A model generated the notes under the pieces. That model saw only the letters and a program-made list of their open reading frames with translations, made no database searches and had not been told where the DNA came from. A program made the position numbers and the translations under genes. From the NCBI GenBank assembly GCA_964556255.1, contig CAZKVQ010000005.1, positions 18,362-82,361 on the forward strand: a stretch of DNA of 64,000 nucleotides, given 5' to 3'. This DNA is from JACJWR01 sp964556255. GTDB taxonomy: Bacteria > Actinomycetota > Actinomycetes > S36-B12 > UBA10799. Positions within the stretch are counted from its first letter, which is position 1; every line of letters starts with the position of its first letter. This document shows, piece after piece, positions 8,247 through 18,187 of this stretch.

Positions 8247-10219
8247 CTACTTGGGTGCGACCAGGTTCAACGAGGACACTCGCGAGCCGCCCTGGCTGTT
8301 GAAGGCCACGACATCCACGCGGTACCTGGAACCTTTACGCAGTCCGGTGAACACATGCGAGTTCGTGGCAACCACGACCGGCGGTCGGAAGCGGGTCGTC
8401 GAACCGGGTTCCGAGATCCTCACGAAGTAGCCGATGATCGGGGAACCCCCGTTTGAGGTGGGCTTAAACCATCCCACCGTTGCCGCGCCGACCGCAGGAG
8501 CGCTGATTACCGCCATCCGGGGCACCGCTGATGGCGGTGTTGCCTGGCGGAATCCCATGGACACGGGCCAGGAGGCGCCGACGCGGTTCTCGGCCTTGAT
8601 CTGCAATCGGTAGCGGGCACCCACCACAAGTCCGGTCAACGTCCTGCTCGGCCCTGACGTAGCCACCCAGCGTCCGAAGCTCACGGTCGAGTTCGGTGCT
8701 GACAACCGAGACCAGTACCGGACCACCGGGGAGCCACCCGTGGCCTTCGGTACGGCCCAGGAGACCCTCGCCTGTCCGCGGGCCGGGAAGGACGTCGCCA
8801 AGGCCGTGGCCGTCAACACCGGATAACTCACCGGGAGCACGCTGATCTGTTGCAGGGCGGCCACCGGATCGATCAGACCCGCGCCGAAATCGTTGTCGCG
8901 CCCTTTGACACCCAGGTCGGTAGCGGTTCGCTGGACGAGTTGCTGCAACTGGTCAGGGGTCGCGGTGGGCGCGATCGCACGCAGCAGGGCCATGGTGGCG
9001 CTGACATACGGAGTTGCCATGGACGTTCCGGCGAGTTCCCGGTAGCCGCCGCCACGGGCTGTTGACAGGATGTTCTCTCCGGCGGCGCTGCTTGCCGAGC
9101 CACCCGGAGCGGCGACGTCGACGTAGCTCCCGGAGTTGGAGTAGGCAGCGATCGCGCGGGTCTTGGTCGTTGCCGACACCGCCATGGCTTCAGGGTAGGA
9201 GCCCGGGTAGGTGATCTTGTTGCCGTCTTCGCGCAGGTTGCCGGCAGCGGCGACAACCGGGATGCCCTTGCCCACGGCGTACTGGACCGCGGCATGCATT
9301 GTGGCATCGTCCGAGGTCGCCGCGCACGACAGGTTGATGACGGTGGCCCCGTGATCGGCCGCCCAGATGATCCCCTGTGCGACGGTGGCGGTGGACCCTG
9401 AGCCGTCCGTGCCCATGACCCGCACCGGCAGGATCTTGGCCGCCCGACCCAGGCTGGCTATCCCCCGTCCGTTGCCGGTCGTGGCAGCGACGATGCCCGC
9501 CACGTGGGTGCCGTGTCCCTGGCAGTCGGCAGCCGATCCGGCGGGGCAGCCGAGCCCCGGGTTGCTGATGAATTCGGCCCCGGGAAGGACCTTCCCCACG
9601 AGGTCCGGGTGGTCGGCCTGCACACCTGTGTCGACAACCGCGACCACCTGCCCAGCCCCGGTGGACAGCGACCATGCAGCCTCTGCCCGCAACTGGTCCA
9701 GCGCCCATTGGAGGGGCCGCGACGGATCACCGATAGCGGCCGGGTCCACCGAGGGAAGCGCCGACATCGTCACCGGCGCCGCGACACCAACCGCCACTGT
9801 CGCGGGCGCGGACTGTGCTCCGGCCACCACATCTGCCGCCTGGTCAGGTCCGANNNNNNNNNNCGAATCGTGAGCATCGTGTCGGCACCGGGCGTGGTCG
9901 TCACGATGAGCTTGCCGTCCGGGTTCACCGAGGCAACCGAGATCTTCGCCGCCTCTCCGGGGGAGACGTCGGACGCCACCTGTTCGGGGGCTTCGCTGAC
10001 ACTCGAGTCGGGTACCACCGGCTGCGGACCCACGTCGACGGTGACCCCCGGTGCCACCGGGTCTCCGGTCATCACGGTCTGCCCGTCGGCTGCCTGAGCC
10101 GTCAACCCACCCGCCAACAGCAGCGCAACGGCCGCGACACCCACGACACCTGTTCTGAGCATCCCGGCCGAGATCATCCCTGCCCTACCGGTGCAGTGGG
10201 GACATGGCGAGGAGGTCAC
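8247..10219 (-). CDS. Secreted subtilisin-like serine protease (S8) with two fibronectin type III domains, interrupted by an assembly gap
   Basis: About 650 residues when joined across the N run at 9854-9863. The GTG start at 10219 has a strong AGGAGG five bases upstream. A signal peptide follows (hydrophobic GVVGVAAVALLLAG, likely cleaved after AQA), then a propeptide-like region. The catalytic triad is visible: Asp in VVDTGV (codon near 9632), His in GHGTHVAG (near 9506) and Ser in AGTSMATP (near 9023). Two fibronectin III domains (each with a GG-SP--RY/GY pattern) complete the C-terminus. The reading frame changes across the N run, but both sides read as one protein (left ends TI-Arg, right begins GPDQAADVV), so the break is technical. 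It is convergent with DUF4436. Confidence 0.88.
9854..9863. other. Assembly gap (10 N) inside the S8 protease gene
   Basis: Ten undetermined bases. Codon phase on the two sides requires a true length of 3n+2, so 10 cannot be right if the gene is intact. The flanks could join with as few as two missing bases (CGN-NTC). Confidence 0.95.
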
Positions 10220-10231
10220 TGTGACCTCCTC
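10209..10231 (-). promoter_or_regulatory. Perfect 23-bp inverted repeat over the ribosome-binding site and start of the S8 protease
   Basis: The arms GAGGAGGTCAC (10209-10219) and GTGACCTCCTC (10221-10231) are perfect 11-base complements around one central base. On the minus strand the AGGAGG ribosome site, the spacer and the GTG start all lie inside the repeat. It could be a protein-binding operator or an mRNA hairpin that hides the ribosome site; sequence alone does not decide. Confidence 0.55.
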
Positions 10232-10490
10232 TACGTTGCTGGGCCCCCGACTCCGCCGTCCGCAACTCACGCCTAGCGCGAGCGAGATCGGTACGGTCCG
10301 TGGCCCTACCTGTACTCAGTGTACGCGCGGGCGCCCGATTCGCCCATAGCCGAAACGGCCGGGTTTCTCATGAATCCCACCCGACCACGGGCGCACGTTG
10401 CTGTCCACCGGATTCACGGAATCGCTCGAATCGTCCCGATCAATGGCGACGATGCTGCCATCGACTTGCTATTCGGCTAGCGTTCGGAGC

Positions 10491-11039
10491 ATGGCTGTCG
10501 AATCCTCCATGACCCCACTCGGGTCCGTGCTGCCCGACCAGACGCTCTCCGACCTCGACGATGTCAAGCACAACCTGCTCGACCTGCGGGGCACGGGTGT
10601 GCTGGTGGTGGTGTTCGCGGCCAACCACTGCCCGTATGTGCGTCATATCGAGGCCGCTTTGGGCGATATGGCCCGCGAGTTTTCGGCGACGGCCGCCAGT
10701 TTCGTGGCCATTTGCAGTAATGACACCGTCTCCCACCCGGACGACGACATCGCGGGACTCAAGGAGCAGAAGTCGCGGGCAGGCTGGGATTTCCCCTACC
10801 TGGTCGACTCCGACCAAAACGTCGCGCGACTCTTCGGTGCGGTGTGCACCCCGGATTTCTTCGTGTACGACATCGAGAACCGGCTCGCCTACCGGGGAGC
10901 CTTCGACGCCTCAAGCCCGAAGAATGGCGAGCCCCTGACCGGCGATGACCTGCGGACAGCCATCTCGCTAGTACTCGAGGACCATCCGGTCCCGGAGCCT
11001 CAGCGTCCGTCTATGGGCTGCGGCATCAAGTGGCGTTGA
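10491..11039 (+). CDS. Thioredoxin-fold peroxiredoxin-like protein (AhpC/TSA-type)
   Basis: 182 residues, single domain, no signal peptide. It has the family motif ANHCPYVRHIEAALGDMA, in which a lone Cys (NHCPYV) replaces the CxxC of thioredoxins. The region SNDTVSHPDDD and the VCTPDFFVYD strand are typical of the small 'thioredoxin family' proteins that resemble AhpC/TSA peroxiredoxins. Probable role: thiol-dependent peroxide or disulfide chemistry in the cytoplasm; the substrate is unknown. The ATG at 10491 follows CGGAGC and is the first start in frame with family-like sequence. It is divergent from the S8 protease across 271 bases. Confidence 0.8.
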   Translation: MAVESSMTPLGSVLPDQTLSDLDDVKHNLLDLRGTGVLVVVFAANHCPYVRHIEAALGDMAREFSATAASFVAICSNDTVSHPDDDIAGLKEQKSRAGWDFPYLVDSDQNVARLFGAVCTPDFFVYDIENRLAYRGAFDASSPKNGEPLTGDDLRTAISLVLEDHPVPEPQRPSMGCGIKWR

Positions 11040-11145
11040 TCGCGCCGCCGGGGACCAAGCGCCCCCGGCGGGCGCGCTCAGCCGCGCGCCAGCATCGCTG
11101 ACACACCGCAGCGCCTGGCGACACCGTGCACGGGCTCCGACTACC

Positions 11146-12144
11146 GTGGTCGCCGTGGAGACCCAAACCTGCGACTTGCTGATCATCGGCGCCGGACCAA
11201 GTGGCCTCTACGGCGCCTACTACTCAGGGTTCAGGGGCTTCGACACGGTCGTGCTCGACACGCTTCCCGAGCCCGGTGGGCAGATCACGGCGATGTATCC
11301 GGAGAAGGAGATCTTCGACGTCGCCGGTTTCACCAGCGTCAAGGGCCGGGAACTGGTGGACCGACTGGTGGAGCAGGCCAACACCTTCCCGGTGCAGTGC
11401 CTGCTCGATGAACAGGCGACAGGACTCACGACCTCCGAGGAGGGCCCGGTAACGGTCACGACCGCCGCCGGTCGCACCATCGAGGCGAAGGCGGTGGTTC
11501 TGACCGGCGGGATCGGGTCTTTCCGCCCCCGTCCGATCCCGGTCGGTGAGGAGTGGGCCGGCCGAGGCCTCGACTACTTCGTCCCCAAGTTGGATGCCTA
11601 CCGGGAACGCGACGTCGTCATCGTCGGAGGCGGTGACTCCGCCTTCGACTGGGCTTGGTCATTGCACCCGGTAGCTCGCTCGATCACCCTTGTCCATCGA
11701 CGCGAGCAATTCCGGGCGCACACCGGGATGGTGGACAAGGTACGTTCCCTGCCAAGGGTGTCACTCATCACCAGCCATGAGGTTTCAGACATCTCCGGGA
11801 TCGAGACCATCGACTCTGTGACGGTGCGACACCGAGACACCGGTGATGAGACGACGCTGCAGGCTGACGCGGTAGTGGCGGCATTAGGGTTCATCGCCAA
11901 TATCGGTCCGATGGCCGATTGGGGCATCACGTTGGAGAAGCGCCGGATCGTGGTGGACTCGGCGATGCGGACCTCACTACCCCGCGTGTTCGCGGCTGGC
12001 GATCTGGTCGCGTATCCCGGAAAGGTGCCGCTGATCTCCGTGGGCTTCGGTGAGGCCGCGACCGCGGTCAACAACGCAGCACCGCTCATCGATCCGCATT
12101 ACGGGGTCTTCCCCGGCCACTCCTCCGGCGAGACCGCGCAGTGA
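11146..12144 (+). CDS. NAD(P)/FAD-dependent oxidoreductase, thioredoxin-reductase-like ferredoxin--NADP reductase
   Basis: 332 residues. The N-terminal FAD motif is IIGAGPSGLYGAYYSG, and a second nucleotide motif IVGGGDSAFDWAW marks the NADPH domain. The C-terminal FAD contact AAGDLVAYPG and the following FGEAATAVNNA are typical. The redox CxxC of thioredoxin reductase is absent, which is characteristic of the YumC-type (thioredoxin-reductase-like) ferredoxin/flavodoxin--NADP reductases. Likely cytoplasmic electron transfer between NADPH and ferredoxin. The start is GTG at 11146; GTG 11155 is an alternative. It lies 106 bases after the peroxiredoxin-like gene and may share its transcript. Confidence 0.85.
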   Translation: MVAVETQTCDLLIIGAGPSGLYGAYYSGFRGFDTVVLDTLPEPGGQITAMYPEKEIFDVAGFTSVKGRELVDRLVEQANTFPVQCLLDEQATGLTTSEEGPVTVTTAAGRTIEAKAVVLTGGIGSFRPRPIPVGEEWAGRGLDYFVPKLDAYRERDVVIVGGGDSAFDWAWSLHPVARSITLVHRREQFRAHTGMVDKVRSLPRVSLITSHEVSDISGIETIDSVTVRHRDTGDETTLQADAVVAALGFIANIGPMADWGITLEKRRIVVDSAMRTSLPRVFAAGDLVAYPGKVPLISVGFGEAATAVNNAAPLIDPHYGVFPGHSSGETAQ

Positions 12145-12196
12145 ACTGCGGGGCAGCCGAGTTGTGGGCCGCACGCACCCAACTATCCTGGCGGAC

Positions 12197-12733
12197 ATGA
12201 GCCCCTTCGCATCCGAACCGGAGCCGTTCCCCACCGAGGTCTTCAAGGACGTCCTAGAGGCCAATGCGGAGTTCGCGGCCACCTACCAGGCCCCGGAGGG
12301 GTTGACCGGCCGAGCGGCCCGCAGGCTGGCCGTCGTCACCTGCATGGACTCCCGCGTGGACCCGCTGGCGATCCTCGGGCTGAAGATGGGGGACGTGAAG
12401 ATCCTGCGCAACGCGGGTGCCCGTGTGACCGATGACGTCTTGCGAACCCTGTCCCTTGCGTCTTACCTGCTGGAGGTCGACCGCGTCCTGGTAATGCCGC
12501 ACACCGACTGCCGGATGGCCAAGGGGACTGAGTCCGACGTTCATGCAGCCATCTATGACGCCTACGGCGTTGACACCCGCAGTATGGGGTTCGATGTCTC
12601 GCCCGACCAGGTGAAGACGCTGCGACAGGACGTCATCAGGGTGCGTGCCTTTCCGTTGCTACCGACCTACGTGGTCGTGGCGGGGGCCATCTACTCGGTT
12701 CAGACCGGCAAGTTGGAACTGCAGGATATCTAG
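12197..12733 (+). CDS. Beta-class carbonic anhydrase
   Basis: 178 residues. Zinc ligands are visible as Cys49, His102 and Cys105 (CMDSR and PHTDC), with the Asp51-Arg53 dyad that gates the zinc in beta-class enzymes. The segment ILRNAGARVTDDVLRTL is the family signature. It is a short beta-CA similar in layout to mycobacterial Rv1284, and interconverts CO2 and bicarbonate in the cytoplasm. It starts 52 bases after the reductase gene on the same strand and ends 27 bases from the convergent parE stop. Confidence 0.9.
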   Translation: MSPFASEPEPFPTEVFKDVLEANAEFAATYQAPEGLTGRAARRLAVVTCMDSRVDPLAILGLKMGDVKILRNAGARVTDDVLRTLSLASYLLEVDRVLVMPHTDCRMAKGTESDVHAAIYDAYGVDTRSMGFDVSPDQVKTLRQDVIRVRAFPLLPTYVVVAGAIYSVQTGKLELQDI

Positions 12734-12760
12734 TTGGGGTCACGCGGGGACGGCGGCGCC

Positions 12761-14819
12761 TCAGACGTCGATCTTGGCCCGATCGAGCGTTTCGGCGCCT
12801 GACACGATGAAGTCCTTGCGCGGGGCGACATCGCTTCCCATCAGGAGGTCGAAGACCTCCGAGGCCGCCTCCGCATCGGAGACGGTCATCCTGCGCAGGA
12901 CCCGCTTCGTCGGGTCGAGGGTCGTCTCGCGCAGCTGTTTGGCGTCCATCTCACCTAGCCCCTTGTAACGCTGCACAGGGTCTTTGACCCGTATCCCAGC
13001 CCTGTTCGCGGCGGCCAGTTCCCGTTTCATCTCATCGTCGCTATACGTGTACTTGACCTCGGTACCGCGTTTCCCGGGGTGCACAAGATCCAGCCGATGC
13101 AACGGCGGAACGGCGGCGTAGACCCGCCCGTCGTCCAGCAGCGGCCGCATGTACCTATGGAAGAGGGTGAGCAGCAGGCAGCGAATGTGAGCGCCGTCAA
13201 CGTCGGCGTCGGTCATCAACGCGATCTTCCCGTAGCGGACCTGCTCCAAATCGAAGGTCTTACCGGACCCAGCGCCAATCACTTGGATGATGGCTGCACA
13301 CTCGGCGTTCTTGAGCATGTCGGCCACAGATGCCTTCTGAACGTTGAGGATCTTGCCGCGGATCGGCAGCAGCGCCTGGAACTCCGAGTTCCTCGCCAAC
13401 TTGGCCGTGCCGAGGGCACTGTCGCCCTCGACGATGAACAACTCGCTGCGTTCCGCGTCGGTGCTGCGACAATCCGCCAGTTTCGCCGGCAGGGCCGAGG
13501 ACTCCAGGGCGTTCTTCCGCCGCTGGACGTCGCGCGAGTTCCGCGCGGCGATCCGTGCCCGGGCGGCGTTCGCCACCTTCTCCAGGGCCGCTTTGGCCGC
13601 GGCCTTGTCGCCGCGCGGTGGCGCCGCGAACCACGCCTTCAAGTGCTTGTTGACCACATGGGCGACGATCCGCGACGCGGCAGGCGTTCCCAATACCTCT
13701 TTGGTCTGTCCCTCGAATTGGGGTTCCGCCAGTCGTACGGTCACCACCGCGGTCAGGCCCTCGGTGATGTCCTCCCGGGTGACATTGTCCTCGTTGGCGC
13801 GCAGCACCTTCGCCGCCCGCAGGGCCTCGTTGACAGTCTTCACCAGCGCCCGATCGAAGCTTGGGCGTGGCGATGATGTTGACGAATGAGGCGACGGTGG
13901 TGTCATAATCCGCCGACCAGCGCATGGCGATGTCGACCCCCAGCTCGCGTTCGACCTCCTGCGAGCTCAGATGTCCCTTCCCGTCGAGCACCGGCACCGT
14001 CTCGTGGAAGTGTCCTGACCCCTCGAGTCGGATGATCGACGTGATCGGCTCGCCCTTGGACAGGTACTCGGCGAACTCGGAGATGCCCCCCTTGAACCGG
14101 AAGGTCTCTTCGGTGACGTCCTGCGGATCACGCTCATCTCGAACCGAGATGGCCAGACCCGGGACTAGGAATGCCGTCTGACGAGCCCGATTGAGCAGGT
14201 CAGGGAGCGAACAGGCGGCATCGGGCGTGAAGACCTGTGGGTCTGCCCAATAGCGAATTCTGGTGCCACTGCGGGTGCGCGGCACTTTCTCCCCTGCCAC
14301 GAGTCCGCTCTTGCGGGTGAACTCCGCGCTTGGGGTATCGCCCTCGAAGACCCCTGGAACCCCGCGACGGAAGGACATCCGATGGGTGCGCCCGGCCCTG
14401 TCCACCTCGACATCCAGTCGCTCGCTGAGGGCGTTCACCACACTTGCACCAACCCCGTGAAGACCTCCCGAGGCAGCATACGATCCGCCACCGAACTTGC
14501 CGCCCGCGTGCAGCTTGGTCATCACGAGCTGGACGCCGGAGAGCCGGGTCTTGGTGTCGATATCGACCGGGATGCCCCGGCCGTTGTCGGACACCATCAC
14601 CGAGCCGTCGGAGGACAGGACGACCTCGATTTTGGTGCAGTGTCCGGCCAGCGCCTCGTCCACGGCGTTGTCGATGATCTCCCACAGGCAGTGCATCAGC
14701 CCGCGGCCATCGGTGGAGCCGATGTACATGCCAGGACGCTTGCGAACAGCGTCGAGGCCCTCGAGGACCGTGAGATCCTTGACCGAGTAGCGCGGTTTGG
14801 TTGCAGTGGGCGGGGTCAC
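12761..14819 (-). pseudogene. parE: Type IIA topoisomerase subunit B (ParE / GyrB-like), frameshifted
   Basis: Two overlapping frames together give a ParE of about 685 residues. The first (14819 to about 13863) has the GHKL ATPase domain (DNGRGIPVD, GLHGVGASVVNALS) and part of the transducer. The second (about 13860 to 12761) has the rest, including the TOPRIM motif EGDSALGTAK and DADVDGAH. The frames meet at about 13857-13863, exactly where the conserved GGTHxxGF motif should be: ATPK runs straight into SFDRALVKTVNEALR. About 20 bases appear to be missing. It is the expected partner of the parC at 3.7 kb. An assembly error is more likely than a real null mutation, because both halves are fully conserved. 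Confidence 0.88.
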
Positions 14820-15032
14820 AGGAAGAATCTAACCGGGGACCTACGTCAAGTTGGTGTGCGGCACGGCCGATGACTCCAATGAGTGTTTGGATGCACAATC
14901 CGGACGTGCGGCCGGGTGACGGGCTACGCTCAGGGCGAACCCACCACGGGTCGTGAAATGTCGGAGGCATGTGACACTGTTGTACGGAAGTCGCCACAAG
15001 GCGAGAAGTCGTCAGCTTCACGGAGGTGCGTA

Positions 15033-15245
15033 ATGTCAACCATGACTCATCCAGCCCCCCTTGCTGCGTCGGATCGCTGCGACCGCTGCGGTGCTCAGGC
15101 CTACGTACAGGTAGTGCTGACCTCTGGCGGAGACCTCCTCTTCTGCGGCCACCACGCTCGCGAGCACCTGGATAAGTTGCGCCCGCTGGCCGACCAGATC
15201 CACGATTTCACGTCGGACCTCGAGAAGAGCAGCGCGCCGGCCTGA
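15033..15245 (+). CDS. Small DUF7455 zinc-ribbon-like protein
   Basis: 70 residues. Two Cys pairs or Cys-His pairs are visible, CDRCGAQAYVQV and FCGHHAREH, giving a small zinc-ribbon-like protein. This is the DUF7455 family, often found near the primary sigma factor and parE in actinomycetes; its function is unknown. The ATG at 15033 has GGAGG seven bases upstream, and there is no family-like sequence before it. Divergent from parE across 213 bases. Confidence 0.8.
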   Translation: MSTMTHPAPLAASDRCDRCGAQAYVQVVLTSGGDLLFCGHHAREHLDKLRPLADQIHDFTSDLEKSSAPA

Positions 15246-15291
15246 GTACGTCCATAGCAGGATCGATCGCCGGATCGGACGCTGAGTCTGC

Positions 15292-15771
15292 ATGACAACG
15301 CTGGACCTTCTCGTGGCTTTGGCCTGCGCAGTGGGCATCGTGGGGACCCTCTTCCCCGTGCTTCCCGGCGCTTTCCTCTGCGCCGGTGCGGTAGCCCTCT
15401 GGGGTGGTTTCACCGGAGGCGCGACAGGCTGGGGAGTCGCGGTCGCAGCTGTGGTCCTGGTCCTGATCGCCTTCGGACTCAAGTACCTGATCCCTGCCCG
15501 CTGGCTCAAAGACGGCGGGGTTCCGAACTGGGTGCTGCTGCTCGGTGGCATAGGCGGCATCGTCGGATTTTTCTTCCTCCCCATCGTTGGGCTGATCGTC
15601 GGCTTCATCGCCGGGATCTTCGTTGCCGAGCTCATCCGACTCAGGAGCCTGGGCAAGGCTTGGCCCACCACGTGGACCGCGATGAAGGCCGCCGGGTTAT
15701 CGACGCTGATCGACTTCGCCAGCGCAGTCTTCATCACCGCGATCTGGGTGGCTGCGCTGTTCTTCGTGTGA
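15292..15771 (+). CDS. DUF456 domain membrane protein
   Basis: 159 residues that are almost wholly hydrophobic, with about four to five membrane helices and the glycine-rich segments LLGGIGGIVGFFFLP and GLIVGFIAGIFVAE. The pattern and length fit the DUF456 family. Function unknown. It starts 46 bases after DUF7455 on the same strand and is convergent with the coiled-coil gene at 15854. Confidence 0.8.
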   Translation: MTTLDLLVALACAVGIVGTLFPVLPGAFLCAGAVALWGGFTGGATGWGVAVAAVVLVLIAFGLKYLIPARWLKDGGVPNWVLLLGGIGGIVGFFFLPIVGLIVGFIAGIFVAELIRLRSLGKAWPTTWTAMKAAGLSTLIDFASAVFITAIWVAALFFV

Positions 15772-15853
15772 CGCTAAGGGTGTAACAAGGCGGCAGCAAC
15801 ACGCCGTCGGTCGCCTACCTCCGGCCAACTGCAGTCGATCGGTGTGGCCGAAG

Positions 15854-18187
15854 TCAGTCCACTCTGAGGTCGGTCACACCCGGACCGTCGGAGTTGTCTG
15901 CCGATAGAGTCCCGTCACCGCCTGGGGACTGTTCCGCGTCGATGTCGGATCCTTCACCCGTCGCTGCCACAGTGCCGGGTGTCGCGTCGCCCGGTTCTGC
16001 CGCGCTGCCGGCCCCCGCAAGCCCGGCCACCCGTCGCCAACCCAGGTATCCGAGGGCCGCCAGCCCTACCGCCACTCCCCCGACGACTCCCCAGTTGATC
16101 CCTTCATCGGCCTCCGCCGCTGGCTGCATCTGGTACACGTAGGCGACCCGGCCGGTGGCGCCTGTGGGCACGCCGTAGGGCATGGCGTCGGTTGTCCTAC
16201 CGTCAGTTGCAGTGAGATAGGCCCGAGCGAACGCCGGATCCTTCGACGCGTTCACCACTTCGGTGTAGATCTTCGACGTGCCGTCCTTCTGCAGTTGGCG
16301 GGCGCCCTCGGACACCTGAGAACTGCCGGTCGCTAGTTGCGAAGTGCCATCAGACAGTTGCTTCGCCCCACCGCTGACCTCGCCGAGACCCGATGTCAGC
16401 TGCGATGACCCGGCTGTGAGCTCGTTGGCCCCGGCGGTCGACTGGTCGGCGCCTGTGGCCAGTCGAGTTGCGTTCACCGCCGCGTAGTTCAAACCCGCCG
16501 TTAGCGCCGTCAGCCCCTCGTAGACCCCTGGCGACGTCGGATCGCCACTGACCAGCTTGGCGGCGACCCCGGCCAGACCCAGCTGTAGACCTCCGGTCGC
16601 CTTGGCGAGGATCTCCGCGCCTCCCGAACTCAGCCGCACCTCGCCGGCAGACAGGTTGACTTGCAGCCGAGCGTCGCCACTGGTCTGCTGTGCTGCCAAC
16701 TGCGATGCGAAGGCAGCGTCGAGATCTGCGAGTGCGGTCTGAAGGTCGTCGCATCCCGGCGGCGATGTTGCGCACAGTTTGAAGCTCGCGGTGACGACCG
16801 CCGCCCGGGCCTCCAGCAGTTTGACTTGGGAAGCGGACAACTGGGTCTCCACTTGGGCCATCTGCGTCTCGGCTACCTGGGTCAAGGCGTCGGCGACGTC
16901 ACGGAGCTTCGACGCCAACTCCTCCGCTCCTAGGTTGGCCGCCGCGGCAACCTTGTACAACGACGGGCCACTCGCCTCCGTTGACGATCCGACGACTGCC
17001 GCGAGTTGGGCCACGGCGTCTGCCAATGTCTGCGAGGTCTCGGCCGCATAGGGCAATCCGGCAGGTCCGGCCAGCTGCCGTAGCCCCTCACTGATCTGGG
17101 AGAGGCCACCTGACAGGGCAGCGAGATTGTCGGTGATGGTCTGCGATCCCGACTGGGCCTGTTGGGCGCCGGCGGCGAGGGCGTCAGTGCTCGCCTGGAG
17201 TTGCATGAGTCCCTCGGTTACCTGGGAACTCCCCTGGGCGAGCTTCAGGGTCGACTCGTCGATACTCCCCAGTCCCTGCGCGAGGCTCGTGTTGCCTTCG
17301 AGCGTCTTGTCCAGCAGTCCAGTCGAGAAGTTGACACTCGGATCCTCCCCCGACGTGACCGGAACGACTTCCATCCGAACCTCAGGCGTGGCCAGAGAGG
17401 TAGCGGAGATGCGTAGCGTCGCCTTCTGTGTGTAGTCGCCCAGTGGCGGATAGAGCACCAGGTTCCACGTCAATTGAGTGCGCCCCTCGCGGGTCGTCTC
17501 CTTGACCGCGCCCGGCGCCGCGACCAGCTTCTGTCCGGGTTCCAGCACTACCCGCAGAGTGCCGGCGAAGGGCGCGAACACCGGCTTCTTCTCGGTGTGC
17601 ACGGTCCCCTGCGCGTCGGTGTACTTGATCTCCTGTTGACGTGCAGTGGTGTTGGTGACCGTGTAGGTGATCGTGAGTTCGCCGGTCGTACCCGGAATGC
17701 TCTGCGGCTCAACCGCGACACCGGCCCGCTGGTATTCGGCATGCAGGGCAACCGGTAGGGGTTTGCCGAACTTGGCCTGCGTGGTCACCACGGGTGTCTT
17801 GCCGCCCACGGTCACGACTGCTGCGGCCCCCTGGGTTTTGGGTGCACCGCGCTGCCCCACGTACTTGAGATCCGTGGTGGAGGTCGGGTTCTCGTAGGTC
17901 GCGCTCGGCAGGTCCGTCGCCGATAGCTGGTCGACCAGGGTTGCGCTCACCGGTAGCCCGGAGGGATTGAGGTCGGCCACCACCAACTCGTTGTCGACCA
18001 GTCGTGAGTCGCCCGGAGACGATGGATTCGGTGTCGGCCCGGAAGCCAACGGCGAAGCCGCAGCAGAAACGGATAGCAGCACCGGCAGGACCACCGTCAG
18101 GGTCCCAGCGGCGGTACCCCTGCGCCGCCAACCGGAGCACCGCTGTCGCGACATCAAACCATTGTGGCCCCACTGACCCCCGGTCAT
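15854..18187 (-). CDS. Exported, membrane-anchored coiled-coil repeat protein coupled to an MMPL transporter
   Basis: 777 residues. An N-terminal signal peptide (hydrophobic TLTVVLPVLLSVSAAASP) leads to a beta-rich region (about 100-300). Long helical repeats follow (about 300-640), with alternating units such as GSSQVTEGLMQL, GGLSQISEGLRQL, GTSQLATGSSQVSEG. A single membrane helix lies near 690-710 (GVVGGVAVGLAALGYLGW), with a polar tail. The repeat style resembles YhgE/Pip and YueB-type surface proteins, some of which are phage receptors. The ATG overlaps the MMPL stop (ATGA), so the two are made together. A role as periplasmic partner of the transporter is inference. Confidence 0.75.
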   Translation of the reverse strand: MTGGQWGHNGLMSRQRCSGWRRRGTAAGTLTVVLPVLLSVSAAASPLASGPTPNPSSPGDSRLVDNELVVADLNPSGLPVSATLVDQLSATDLPSATYENPTSTTDLKYVGQRGAPKTQGAAAVVTVGGKTPVVTTQAKFGKPLPVALHAEYQRAGVAVEPQSIPGTTGELTITYTVTNTTARQQEIKYTDAQGTVHTEKKPVFAPFAGTLRVVLEPGQKLVAAPGAVKETTREGRTQLTWNLVLYPPLGDYTQKATLRISATSLATPEVRMEVVPVTSGEDPSVNFSTGLLDKTLEGNTSLAQGLGSIDESTLKLAQGSSQVTEGLMQLQASTDALAAGAQQAQSGSQTITDNLAALSGGLSQISEGLRQLAGPAGLPYAAETSQTLADAVAQLAAVVGSSTEASGPSLYKVAAAANLGAEELASKLRDVADALTQVAETQMAQVETQLSASQVKLLEARAAVVTASFKLCATSPPGCDDLQTALADLDAAFASQLAAQQTSGDARLQVNLSAGEVRLSSGGAEILAKATGGLQLGLAGVAAKLVSGDPTSPGVYEGLTALTAGLNYAAVNATRLATGADQSTAGANELTAGSSQLTSGLGEVSGGAKQLSDGTSQLATGSSQVSEGARQLQKDGTSKIYTEVVNASKDPAFARAYLTATDGRTTDAMPYGVPTGATGRVAYVYQMQPAAEADEGINWGVVGGVAVGLAALGYLGWRRVAGLAGAGSAAEPGDATPGTVAATGEGSDIDAEQSPGGDGTLSADNSDGPGVTDLRVD

